DNA of 64,000 bases from Phycicoccus jejuensis (GTDB lineage Bacteria; Actinomycetota; Actinomycetes; Actinomycetales; Dermatophilaceae). The translations under genes were made by a program, and so were the position numbers. Location: the NCBI RefSeq assembly GCF_000720925.1, contig NZ_JOEE01000003.1, positions 186,001-250,000 of the forward strand, written 5' to 3'. Below, in pieces: positions 42,970 through 50,746 of this stretch (its first letter is position 1; each line of letters starts with the position of its first letter). The notes under the pieces were generated by a model that was not told where the DNA came from, made no database searches, and was given only the letters and a program-made list of their open reading frames with translations.

Positions 42970-43569
42970 TCAGCGGCGCAGCAGCGCCTCGGCGAGGGTC
43001 TCCTGGAGCCACGTGAGGAAGTCGTAGAGCGCGAGCGCGTGCAGCAGCGGGTCGTCCTCGTCGAGCGAGGTCGCCATCTGCTCCATCACCTCGAGGTCCT
43101 CGTCGGTGCGCAGCCCGAGGCGCTCTCCGAGGACGAGCCGGACGTCGGTCAGCGCGGTGAGGAACGCGCGGGCCTGCGGGGCGTCGAGCTCGACCCGGTC
43201 GGTGCCGCGCAGCAGCTCGGCGGAGGCCGCGAGCGCGCTCGCCTTGCGGTGGCGCAGACCGCCCTCGGTGAGCCGGCGGAACTCGGCCGCGGCCTCGGGG
43301 TCCTCGCGGTTCGCCGCGGGCAGGAGGCGGTCGAGGGCGGGGTCGCGCGGGCCCTCGTCGACGGTGGCAGAGGCGGGCTCCCCGCCGAGGTCGAGGCCGG
43401 CGACGAGGTCGTCGAAGGCGGCGTCCCCGGTGTCCGGCGGCGCCGGCGGCTCGAGGAGGTCGTGCACCTGGTCCATGACGGTCGCGACGACGTCGCGCTC
43501 CGCCGCGCCGAGGGTCGCCACGTAGCGCCGGTCCGCGCCGCGACCGGTGCGGCGGAAGGCCTTCGCCAT
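42970..43569 (-). CDS. DUF2017 domain protein
   Basis: 199 residues, soluble and mostly helical. It begins [18 protein letters not shown], then DVVATVMDQVHDLLEPP and a C-terminal LHALALYDFLTWLQETL. In actinobacteria DUF2017 genes usually follow clpS, as here (TGATG overlap at 43569), so a role near the Clp protease is likely but unproven. Confidence 0.87.
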   Translation of the reverse strand: MAKAFRRTGRGADRRYVATLGAAERDVVATVMDQVHDLLEPPAPPDTGDAAFDDLVAGLDLGGEPASATVDEGPRDPALDRLLPAANREDPEAAAEFRRLTEGGLRHRKASALAASAELLRGTDRVELDAPQARAFLTALTDVRLVLGERLGLRTDEDLEVMEQMATSLDEDDPLLHALALYDFLTWLQETLAEALLRR

Positions 43570-43859
43570 CAGCTGTCCTTCTGGAAGGTGGCCCACAGCC
43601 CGTAGCCGTGGAGGGCCTCGGTGTCGGCCTCCATCGCCTCGCGGGTGCCGTTGGCGACGACCGCGCGGCCCTCGGTGTGGACGAGCATCATCAGCTTCTC
43701 GGCCTTGGCCCGGCCGTACCCGAAGTGCTCCTGGAGCACGTAGGTGACGTACGACATGAGGTTGACCGGGTCGTTCCAGACGATGGTCACCCAGGGGACG
43801 TCGGCCGCGAGGTCCTCCGCCGGGCGGACGACCTCCTCGGTGACGGGTGACAGCGACAC
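43569..43859 (-). CDS. clpS: ClpS adaptor of the ClpAP/ClpCP protease
   Basis: 96 residues. It delivers N-end-rule substrates to the Clp ATPase. Motifs: [42 protein letters not shown] 43859 lacks a ribosome site; TATCCT lies seven bases upstream (43867-43872), as expected for a leaderless gene. The folded core matches the family's usual size. Confidence 0.94.
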   Translation of the reverse strand: MSLSPVTEEVVRPAEDLAADVPWVTIVWNDPVNLMSYVTYVLQEHFGYGRAKAEKLMMLVHTEGRAVVANGTREAMEADTEALHGYGLWATFQKDS

Positions 43860-43887
43860 GGCCCCAAGGATAGGGACCGCCGCGCGG

Positions 43888-45126
43888 TCAGCCGCGACCG
43901 CGGTCCCAGGACCCCGCGTAGACCCCGTCGTCGACGGCGAGGCCGCCCTCGCCGAGGTCGAGCGGGCGGAAGGTGTCGACCATGACGGCGAGCTCGTCGA
44001 AGTACTCCGCGCCGATGGACGCCTCGGAGGCGCCGGGCTGCGGGCCGTGGGCGTGGCCGCCGGGGTGCACCGACACCGAGCCCTTGCCGATGCCCGATCC
44101 CTTGCGCGCCTCGTAGTCGCCGTCGACGTAGAACATGATCTCGTCGCTGTCGACGTTCGAGTGGTAGTACGGCACGGGGATGGCGAGCGGGTGGTAGTCG
44201 ACCTTGCGCGGCACGAAGTTGCAGATGACGAAGTTCCAGCCCTCGAACACCTGGTGCACGGGCGGTGGCTGGTGGACGCGGCCGGTGATGGGCTCGTAGT
44301 CGCGGATGTTGAACGCGTACGGGTAGAGGCAGCCGTCCCAGCCGACGACGTCGAGGGGGTGGAAGGGCAGCTCGTGCACCGTGCCGACGATGCCGCCCGG
44401 GCCGGTGCCGCGGTGCTTGATGTAGACCTCGGCGGGGTCGGTGGCCTTCGCGCCCACGTCCTCGGCGAGCAGCGGGCCCTGCGGGCCGCGCAGGTCGCGC
44501 TCGCAGTACGGGGCGTGCTCGAGGAGCTGGCCGTAGCGGCTGAGGTAGCGCTTCGGCGGGGCGATGTGGCTGTTGGCCTCGATGCAGTACAGCCGCAGCG
44601 GGTTCTTCGTCGATCGCTTGGGCAGCCACCGGTGCGTGGTCGCCCTGGGGATGACGAGGTAGTCGCCCTCGGCGACGTCGAACGCCCCGAAGACCGTCTC
44701 GACGCGGCCCGACCCGCGCTCGACGTAGACGCACTCGTCACCGACGCCGTTGCGGTACCAGGGGCTGTCGGCCCCGGCGACGACGTACGAGATGCGCACG
44801 TCGCCGTTGCCGAGCACGAGGCGCCGGCCGGTGACGGCGTCGGTGCCCTTGACGTCCTTGGGGGCGAAGAGGTCGTGCAGGCGCAGGTGACGCGGGGTCA
44901 GCGGGTGGTTGGGCGTCGTCGACTGGTCGGGCAGGTCCCACACGCGCGCGCCGGACACCGTCGAGGGGATGTTGCGGTGGTAGAGCAGGCTGGAGTCCGA
45001 GCTGAAGCCCTCCTCCCCCATGAGCTCCTCGTAGTAGAGCTCACCCTTCTGGCCGCGCCCGGCCGGGCGGCGGTGCTGGGTGTGCCGCTTCGGGGGGATG
45101 CTCCCCATCGCCTGGTAGTGCGCCAC
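43888..45126 (-). CDS. hmgA: Homogentisate 1,2-dioxygenase
   Basis: 412 residues. It opens the aromatic ring of homogentisate to maleylacetoacetate in tyrosine breakdown. The start [20 protein letters not shown] matches actinobacterial HmgA, which fixes GTG 45126 (GGTGG nine bases upstream) over a GTG six codons earlier. Likely iron ligands are in [10 protein letters not shown] and [12 protein letters not shown]. It stands about 3 kb from fahA and 8 kb from hppD, so the pathway genes are near but not one operon. maleylacetoacetate isomerase is not seen in the window. Confidence 0.92.
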   Translation of the reverse strand: MAHYQAMGSIPPKRHTQHRRPAGRGQKGELYYEELMGEEGFSSDSSLLYHRNIPSTVSGARVWDLPDQSTTPNHPLTPRHLRLHDLFAPKDVKGTDAVTGRRLVLGNGDVRISYVVAGADSPWYRNGVGDECVYVERGSGRVETVFGAFDVAEGDYLVIPRATTHRWLPKRSTKNPLRLYCIEANSHIAPPKRYLSRYGQLLEHAPYCERDLRGPQGPLLAEDVGAKATDPAEVYIKHRGTGPGGIVGTVHELPFHPLDVVGWDGCLYPYAFNIRDYEPITGRVHQPPPVHQVFEGWNFVICNFVPRKVDYHPLAIPVPYYHSNVDSDEIMFYVDGDYEARKGSGIGKGSVSVHPGGHAHGPQPGASEASIGAEYFDELAVMVDTFRPLDLGEGGLAVDDGVYAGSWDRGRG

Positions 45127-45339
45127 GGTTGTCGTCCACCTCACTGTGGTTCGGGTCGCTGTGGTTGGGGGCCGGTCCGGCCTGCTCCGCCCACCCTAGG
45201 GCCCGTCACCGGCCACCGGCACGTCTGCCCGGTCGGTGCGCGGCACAGTGGCCACATCTGCCCAGGGGTCACCGCGGAGCCCTGGACACCTTGTGCACTG
45301 GCCGAGCGCTGCGTCGGTGGCGGCCCTCATGATGGGGCG

Positions 45340-45696
45340 ATGACCTGGCTCGTCCCGCTGCTCTCCTTCGCCGGCGCCCTCGTCGGCGCGGCCGGCGCGG
45401 CGTGGGTCGCGCTGCGCGGGCAGCGCCAGGACGCCCGCGGCGAGTGGCGCCAGCGGCTCGACCAGGCCATCGCGCTGGTCACGGCCGACACCGAGGTCGA
45501 GCAGCAGATCGGCGACGAGCTGCTCGCGGACCTCATCGAGTCCGACCTCGGCAGCGACGAGGACCGCGAGCTCGCCCGCCGGATCGCGCGCATCCGGCTC
45601 GGCCAGCAGATCGACGAGGGAACCACCGGGTCCGAGGAGGTGGACCTCGCCCTCCCGGCGAGGGATGATGGGTGCACCGAGCAGGAGGAGGCGTGA
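45340..45696 (+). CDS. Small membrane-anchored protein, 118 residues
   Basis: One N-terminal span (MTWLVPLLSFAGALVGAAGA) followed by a charged helical region with RGQRQDARGEWRQRLDQAI and a repeatedly acidic C-terminus. No family recognised. Its stop overlaps the following small gene (TGATG). It is divergent from hmgA across 213 bases. Confidence 0.6.
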   Translation: MTWLVPLLSFAGALVGAAGAAWVALRGQRQDARGEWRQRLDQAIALVTADTEVEQQIGDELLADLIESDLGSDEDRELARRIARIRLGQQIDEGTTGSEEVDLALPARDDGCTEQEEA

Positions 45697-45857
45697 TGAC
45701 CGCGACGACCGGCCCGAGCAACATGGCCCGGCTGCCGTCCTCGACGGTGCGGCTCGCCCGCGCGCTCGTCAAGGACGCCCGCCGCCGCGGCACCCGCGAG
45801 GACACCCGCGTCGAGGACGCCGCCCGCACCCCGCTGCCCGAGGACACCGGCCGCTGA
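45696..45857 (+). CDS. Small protein, 53 residues
   Basis: A short basic-then-acidic product (MARLPSSTVRLARALVKDAR in its middle, EDTRVEDAARTPLPEDTG at the end) from ATG 45696 with GAGGAGG upstream. It is coupled to the membrane protein before it and 25 bases ahead of dinB. I do not recognise it. Its ribosome site and coupling support reality despite its size. Confidence 0.5.
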   Translation: MTATTGPSNMARLPSSTVRLARALVKDARRRGTREDTRVEDAARTPLPEDTGR

Positions 45858-45882
45858 GCGCCGCCACGGCACCGAGGGGGCG

Positions 45883-46971
45883 GTGACCACGGCTCGCGCC
45901 TTCCCCTTCGTCCTGCACGTCGACCTCGACCAGTTCATCGCCGCGGTCGAGGTCCTGCGCCGGCCCGAGCTCGCCGGGCGCGAGGTCGTCGTCGGCGGCC
46001 GCGGCGACCCCACCGAGCGGGCCGTCGTCTCCACGGCCTCGTACGAGGCGCGCGAGCGCGGAGTGCGCTCGGGGATGCCGCTACGCGTCGCCGCCCGCAA
46101 GGCGCCGGACGCGGTCTTCCTGCCGGTCGACGGCCCGCACTACCTCACCGCGTCGGAGGAGGTCTTCGCCGCGGTGCGCGACCTCGGGCTCGTCGTCGAG
46201 GTGCTCGGCTGGGACGAGGGCTTCGTCGGCGGTGACACCGACGACCCCGAGGCGCTGGCCCGCGACATCCAGGCAGCGGTGCTCGGGCGGACCTCGCTGC
46301 ACTGCTCGGTCGGCATCGGCGACACCCGCGTCCGCGCGAAGATCGCGACCGACTTCGGCAAGCCGCAGGGGGTCTTCCGCCTGACCGCCGCGAACTGGGT
46401 CGAGGTGATGGGCCATCGTCCGACGGCCGACCTCTGGGGCATCGGGGCGCGGGTCTCGGCCCGGCTGGCGACGCACGGCATCCGCACCGTGTCCGAGCTG
46501 GCCGCCGCGTCCCCCGAGGTGCTGGTCGGTGAGTTCGGGCCGCGGATGGGCGCCTGGTACGGCTCGCTCGGACGCGGCGAGGGCTCGGCCGAGGTCGACG
46601 ACACCCCGTGGGTCGCGCGTGGCCACAGCCGCGAGACGACCTACCAGTCGAACCTCGTGACGGGGGACGAGGTGCGCGAGGCCGTGCGGGTGCTGACCGA
46701 CCAGGTGCTCGAGGACGTCGGGCGGGAGGGGCGGCCGGTCGTGCGCATCGGGCTGAAGATCCGCTACGCGCCGTTCTTCACGGTCAACCGCAGCCGCAAG
46801 CTGCCGGCGACGACGTCGGAGCCGGGGCCGGTGCACGCGGCGGTGCAGGCGCTGCTGGCCGACCACCTCGAGGAGGGCCGGGAGGTGCGGCTGCTCGGGG
46901 TCCGCGCGGAGATGACGATGCCCGAGGAGGATGACGACGTCGAGCGCACGCCGGTCCGCGGCCGCGTCTGA
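45883..46971 (+). CDS. dinB: DinB-family (Pol IV-like) Y-family DNA polymerase with Ile steric gate
   Basis: 362 residues. A translesion polymerase: palm residues Asp14 and Asp16 in HVDLDQFIAAVE, and Asp-Glu in LGWDEGFVG. The thumb (helix-hairpin-helix WGIGARVSARLATHGIRT) and little-finger domains are present. The steric-gate position, Phe or Tyr in most DinB proteins, is Ile19. A small aliphatic residue there, as in mycobacterial DinB2 (Leu), allows ribonucleotide entry. No clear C-terminal clamp motif (QxxLF) is seen. GTG 45883. An array of palindromic repeats begins 20 bases after its stop. Confidence 0.9.
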   Translation: MTTARAFPFVLHVDLDQFIAAVEVLRRPELAGREVVVGGRGDPTERAVVSTASYEARERGVRSGMPLRVAARKAPDAVFLPVDGPHYLTASEEVFAAVRDLGLVVEVLGWDEGFVGGDTDDPEALARDIQAAVLGRTSLHCSVGIGDTRVRAKIATDFGKPQGVFRLTAANWVEVMGHRPTADLWGIGARVSARLATHGIRTVSELAAASPEVLVGEFGPRMGAWYGSLGRGEGSAEVDDTPWVARGHSRETTYQSNLVTGDEVREAVRVLTDQVLEDVGREGRPVVRIGLKIRYAPFFTVNRSRKLPATTSEPGPVHAAVQALLADHLEEGREVRLLGVRAEMTMPEEDDDVERTPVRGRV

Positions 46972-46990
46972 CTCCCGCGCCCTCGCTCAT

Positions 46991-47170
46991 CCCGCACGTG
47001 CGGGGTTGTCGCTGTCCGAACAGCCCCGCGACCACGAAAAGCCCGCACGTGCGGGGTTGTCGCTGTCCGCCCGCACCAACCACCGCAATAACCCCGCACG
47101 TGCGGGGTTATCGATGTCCGCCCGCGCCGTCGACCACGAAAAGCCCGCACGTGCGGGGTTGCGCGGACCG
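46991..47170. repeat. Tandem array of a 51-bp unit with perfect 14-bp palindrome
   Basis: Four copies of CCCGCACGTGCGGG, each extended by GGTTGTCGCTGTCCG-like sequence in the first three, start at 46991, 47042, 47093 and 47144, exactly 51 bases apart. The intervening segments of 23 bases are partly alike (three end in CCACGAAAAG-type or similar A-rich sequence), so these are tandem repeats rather than unique spacers. Copy 3 has point changes (GGTTATCGATGTCCG) and copy 4 has lost the right half. No cas gene is near. Function unknown: protein binding sites or overlapping terminators are possible. Confidence 0.85.
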
Positions 47171-47175
47171 GGCGG

Positions 47176-47379
47176 TCAGTTGCCGTGCGCCGGCTCGGTG
47201 CCGTCGTCGCCGGGGACCCAGGCGTTGGGGCCGGCCGGGCCCTCCTGGACCTCGCCCGACTCGCCGTCGGGCTGGGCGTTGACCGACTGGTCGTCGCTGA
47301 TCGGCGTGCCCGCGTCCTCGCCGTCCATCTTCTGCACCTCGGACACCTGGCCGTCGCTCTGCTCGTCGTCTCGTCCCAT
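47176..47379 (-). CDS. Small acidic protein, 67 residues
   Basis: A very acidic, Gly/Pro/Asp-rich product (MGRDDEQSDGQVSEVQKMDG at the start) without hydrophobic core, so probably disordered. ATG 47379 has TAGCGT six bases upstream, fitting a leaderless gene. It lies between the repeat array and the fahA operon on the opposite strand. No family recognised; moderate chance of being real. Confidence 0.5.
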   Translation of the reverse strand: MGRDDEQSDGQVSEVQKMDGEDAGTPISDDQSVNAQPDGESGEVQEGPAGPNAWVPGDDGTEPAHGN

Positions 47380-47450
47380 GGGTCGACGCTAACCGCCACT
47401 GCCCCACCGGAGGCGCGGAGGCTCCCGATGTCCGCGATAGGTTGGACAGC

Positions 47451-48329
47451 ATGTCGACGACGCCGGAGGTCCTGCGCGCCCTCGTCGACGACGCCGCGGT
47501 CTTCCCGCCCGGCAACAGTCCTCTGCCCGAGGCGGTCTCGGCCCACGCCACGCACCGAGCCGCGCCCTACGGCGGATGCGTCGGGCCGCTGCTCGTGCCG
47601 GCGTCGTCCGCCCCGGAGCTGCTCGACGCGCTCGACGCCGGCCGGTGGACCGGGCGCGGCCCCCTCGACCTCGGCGTCGTCGCCCGGCCCGGCACCGACC
47701 CGGCTGCGCTGCGCGAGGGTCTCGCCGTCCTCGGCGCCGACCCACGCGTCGACGTGCGCGGCGCCGAGCTGGGCTGGACCGACCGATGGCGCCGCCTCGA
47801 CCTGCCGCTCGCGCTCGAGGTGCCGCGCGAGGCCGACGCCCGCGACGCGGCGCTGGCCGACGTCCGGGCGGCCGTCGCCGAGGGTGACGCGGTCGTCGCG
47901 AAGTTCCGCACCGGCCCGACGCCGACGTGGCCCTGGCCGGACGAGCACGAGCTGGCAGGCTTCCTCGTCGCCGCCACCTCCGTGCGGGTGCCGTTCAAGC
48001 TGACCGGCGGCCTGCACCACGCCGTCCGCGGGACCTACGCGGTCGGCGGGACCGACGAGGAGAACCACGGCGTCCTCGACGTCCTCGTGGCCACCGCCGC
48101 GGCGCTGGAGGGCGCACCGGTCGCCGAGGTCGCCGCCCTGCTCGACGTGCGCGACGGCCACGCCCTCGCCGACCTGGTCCTCGCCTGGCCGGGTTCGACA
48201 ACCCGTCGGGTCCGCGCCGCGTTCACCGCCTACGGCTGCTGCACCGTCACCGACCCCCTCGGCGAGCTCGCCACGCTCGGCCTCGCCGCGACCGACCACC
48301 CCACCCCCGGAGAGGACCCCGCGCCATGA
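47451..48329 (+). CDS. Conserved-looking unknown protein translationally coupled to fahA
   Basis: 292 residues, soluble. I do not recognise the family. It begins MSTTPEVLRALVDDAAVFPP and has FKLTGGLHHAVRG, GTDEENHGVLDVL and TTRRVRAAFTAYGCCTVTDP, segments that look like a barrel-type fold with possible active-site residues (His, Glu, Asn). TAGGTT lies seven bases before ATG 47451, suggesting a leaderless start. The stop overlaps the fahA start (ATGA), so it likely takes part in tyrosine or phenylacetate-type catabolism. Confidence 0.75.
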   Translation: MSTTPEVLRALVDDAAVFPPGNSPLPEAVSAHATHRAAPYGGCVGPLLVPASSAPELLDALDAGRWTGRGPLDLGVVARPGTDPAALREGLAVLGADPRVDVRGAELGWTDRWRRLDLPLALEVPREADARDAALADVRAAVAEGDAVVAKFRTGPTPTWPWPDEHELAGFLVAATSVRVPFKLTGGLHHAVRGTYAVGGTDEENHGVLDVLVATAAALEGAPVAEVAALLDVRDGHALADLVLAWPGSTTRRVRAAFTAYGCCTVTDPLGELATLGLAATDHPTPGEDPAP

Positions 48330-49534
48330 CCTGGCTCGACCTGCCCGCCGACCACCCCTTCGGCCTGCACAACCTGCCCTACGGCGTCTTCTCCACCGGC
48401 CCCGACGGCGAGCGCCGCGTCGGGGTCCGCGTCGGCGAGCAGGTGCTCGACCTCGTCGCCTGCGCCGAGCAGGCCGGGATGGAGTCCGCCGCCGTCTGGC
48501 GCGGCGGGTCCCTCGACGCCTTCCTCGCCGAGGGCCGGCCGGCGTGGACCGCGGCCCGTGAGTGGCTGACCGAGCAGCTGACCAACGACGAGTACCGCGA
48601 CACGGTCGAGCCCCACCTCGTCCCGGTGTCCGACGTGACGATGCACCTGCCGTTCGCGGTCGCCGACTACGTCGACTTCTACGCCAGCGAGCACCACGCG
48701 ACCAACGTCGGACGCATCTTCCGGCCGGACTCGGCTCCGCTGACGCCCAACTGGAAGCACCTGCCGATCGGGTACCACGGGCGCGCCGGCACCGTCGTCG
48801 TCTCCGGGACCGACGTGGTGCGGCCGACCGGGCAGCGCAAGGCCCCGGCCGACGACGCCCCGACCTTCGGCCCGAGCGTCCGTCTCGACATCGAGGCCGA
48901 GCTCGGCTTCGTCGTCGGCGGCTCGACCGCCCTCGGTGACCGCGTCGACCTCGCGGACGCCGACGAGCACCTCTTCGGGGTCGTGCTCCTCAACGACTGG
49001 TCGGCGCGGGACCTCCAGGCCTGGGAGTACGTGCCCCTCGGCCCGTTCCTCGGCAAGTCCTTCGCGACGAGCATCAGCCCGTGGGTCGTGACCACCGACG
49101 CCCTGCGCGCCGCGCGCGTGCCGCTGCCCGGGCAGGACCCGCAGCCGCTGCCCTACCTCGCGGGTGACGGCGCGTACGGTCTCGACGTCCACGTCGAGGT
49201 CGACTGGAACGGCACGGTCGTCTCGCGGCCCGAGTTCCGCGACATGTACTGGTCGCCGGCCCAGATGCTCGCGCACCTGAGCGTCAACGGCGCGAGCGTC
49301 CGTCCGGGCGACCTCTTCGGCTCCGGCACGATCTCGGGTCCGGCGAAGGAGACCCGCGGGTGCTTCCTCGAGCTGACCTGGAGCGGGCAGGAGCCGGTCA
49401 CCCTCGACGACGGCAGTGAGCGCACCTTCCTCGAGGACGGCGACACGGTGACACTGCGGGCCACCGCGCCCGGTCCCGACGGGACGGTCATCGGGTTCGG
49501 TGAGTGCACCGGGACGGTGCGGCCCGCCCGCTGA
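48326..49534 (+). CDS. fahA: Fumarylacetoacetase
   Basis: 402 residues. It hydrolyses fumarylacetoacetate to fumarate and acetoacetate, the last step of tyrosine breakdown. Diagnostic segments: SEHHATNVGRIFR, PNWKHLPIGYHGRAGTVVVS, DIEAELGFVVGG, LLNDWSARDLQAWEYVPLGP. ATG 48326 overlaps the previous stop. The next gene converges, with 10 bases between the stops. Confidence 0.95.
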   Translation: MTWLDLPADHPFGLHNLPYGVFSTGPDGERRVGVRVGEQVLDLVACAEQAGMESAAVWRGGSLDAFLAEGRPAWTAAREWLTEQLTNDEYRDTVEPHLVPVSDVTMHLPFAVADYVDFYASEHHATNVGRIFRPDSAPLTPNWKHLPIGYHGRAGTVVVSGTDVVRPTGQRKAPADDAPTFGPSVRLDIEAELGFVVGGSTALGDRVDLADADEHLFGVVLLNDWSARDLQAWEYVPLGPFLGKSFATSISPWVVTTDALRAARVPLPGQDPQPLPYLAGDGAYGLDVHVEVDWNGTVVSRPEFRDMYWSPAQMLAHLSVNGASVRPGDLFGSGTISGPAKETRGCFLELTWSGQEPVTLDDGSERTFLEDGDTVTLRATAPGPDGTVIGFGECTGTVRPAR

Positions 49535-49544
49535 CCCTCGGAGG

Positions 49545-50369
49545 TCAGCGCTTCCGGAGCACGACGACCGTGTCGGCGACCTTGTCGTGCAGCGCCTGGC
49601 GGCGCGGGTCGCGGATCAGCCACCCCGGGTCGACAACCGACAGGACGATGCCCGCGACGTTGACGAGCGGGTTGAGCTGGAGCAGGTCGCTGACGACGCC
49701 CAGGGACTGACGGCGCAGGGCGACCCCCACGCCGATCCGCGCACGCCCTGCCGTGGGGCGGACGATGGTGCCGAGCAGCATCTTGCCCGGTGTCGCGGAG
49801 CGCCAGACGAGGAAGAGGGTCGAGTACACCAGGCCGACGCCGATCTGGATGAGCCCGATCGGCAGCGCGATCTCGGCGAAGGCGTTGAGCGGCACGGAGA
49901 AATCGGGGTTCTCGCCGTTGGCGGACGCCTGGAGCCAGTCGCGCACGGCGTCGAGGTAGGAACCCATGAGCGGGAGGGACGCGAGACCCGCGAGGAGGCC
50001 GGTCAGCAGCGAGTCGACGACCCAGGCCAGCAGGCGGCGCCACCACTCGGCGACGACGTCGCCGTCGGGCATCCGCAGCGCGCGGTCGACCGGGGCCTGC
50101 TGCCAGTGGGGGTGCTGCGCCGGGGGCTGCCCCCACGGCTGCTGCGGGGCGCCGCCCCATGGGGTGCCCTGGGTCCGGGGGTCGGCGGGACCGGCCGGCG
50201 CGCCCGGCGCGGCAGTGGATGCCGGGTCGACGGGGGCGTTCACGGCGGGGGCGGCGGGCTGGGCGTGGCGCGGGGTGGTGTGGCTGCTCCACACGATGCC
50301 GTCGAAGTACCGCAGGCGGGTCGCGTCGTCGGGGTCCTCGTACCAGCCGGGGGCGCTCGGCGTCGTCAT
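49545..50369 (-). CDS. RDD-family membrane protein with N-terminal DUF2510 domain
   Basis: 274 residues. N-terminal DUF2510 motif APGWYEDPDDATRLRYFDGI, a long Pro/Ala/Gln-rich linker, then an RDD domain with WWRRLLAWVVDSLLTGLLAG, three spans, and SATPGKMLLGTIVRPTAGR. Function unknown; RDD proteins have been linked to transport. ATG 50369 begins MTTPSAPGW. Confidence 0.87.
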   Translation of the reverse strand: MTTPSAPGWYEDPDDATRLRYFDGIVWSSHTTPRHAQPAAPAVNAPVDPASTAAPGAPAGPADPRTQGTPWGGAPQQPWGQPPAQHPHWQQAPVDRALRMPDGDVVAEWWRRLLAWVVDSLLTGLLAGLASLPLMGSYLDAVRDWLQASANGENPDFSVPLNAFAEIALPIGLIQIGVGLVYSTLFLVWRSATPGKMLLGTIVRPTAGRARIGVGVALRRQSLGVVSDLLQLNPLVNVAGIVLSVVDPGWLIRDPRRQALHDKVADTVVVLRKR

Positions 50370-50532
50370 GCGCCCAAGGATCGCACGCGGCCCCGGACGC
50401 CCTCGCTTGGCCCTTCGGGGACCGCAGGGATGGCGGCCTCCGAGAGCCGTCCCCGGCCGTCCAGCGAGGCGGGGCTGCCGCTCGTCGCCGCAGATGGACC
50501 CCCGACGCCCGCTGTCGTTCGCTTCGAGCCAA

Positions 50533-50655
50533 GGAGCAACCACGGTGAGCGGTCGAGGAGCACCGCTCGTCCCGGTTGCCTCAGTGGGTGGAGCAACCAC
50601 GGTGAGCGGTCGAGGAGCGCCGCTCGTCCCGGTTGCCTCAGTGGGTGGAGCAACC
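50533..50655. repeat. 57-bp tandem repeat with internal inverted repeats (two copies plus a partial)
   Basis: Copies start at 50533, 50590 and 50647, 57 bases apart; the third breaks off after GGAGCAACC. Within a unit GCAACC and GGTTGC, and GAGCGG and CCGCTC, pair as a nested stem-loop. The unit lies in the 377-base stretch (50370-50746) between the RDD gene and the permease, which otherwise holds only the permease promoter (TAGGGT at 50735-50740). I see no gene in it. It resembles intergenic palindromic repeats of actinobacteria. Confidence 0.8.
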
Positions 50656-50746
50656 GACAGGGGGCGTGAGGCGTCACCCGGGACGGGCTCGCAACGTCCG
50701 TGGACGCATCGCGCCGCCGCTCCCCCGCCGGTCGTAGGGTCGCCGG

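Noticed and set aside
46991..47170. CRISPR array
   Set aside because: Period 51 bases is too short for type I-E (about 61), the intervening segments resemble one another, only four copies exist, and no cas gene lies in the window. I describe it as a tandem repeat instead.
47442..47450. TTG start for the gene before fahA
   Set aside because: It adds only three residues, and the ATG at 47451 has a well-placed TAGGTT box for leaderless initiation.
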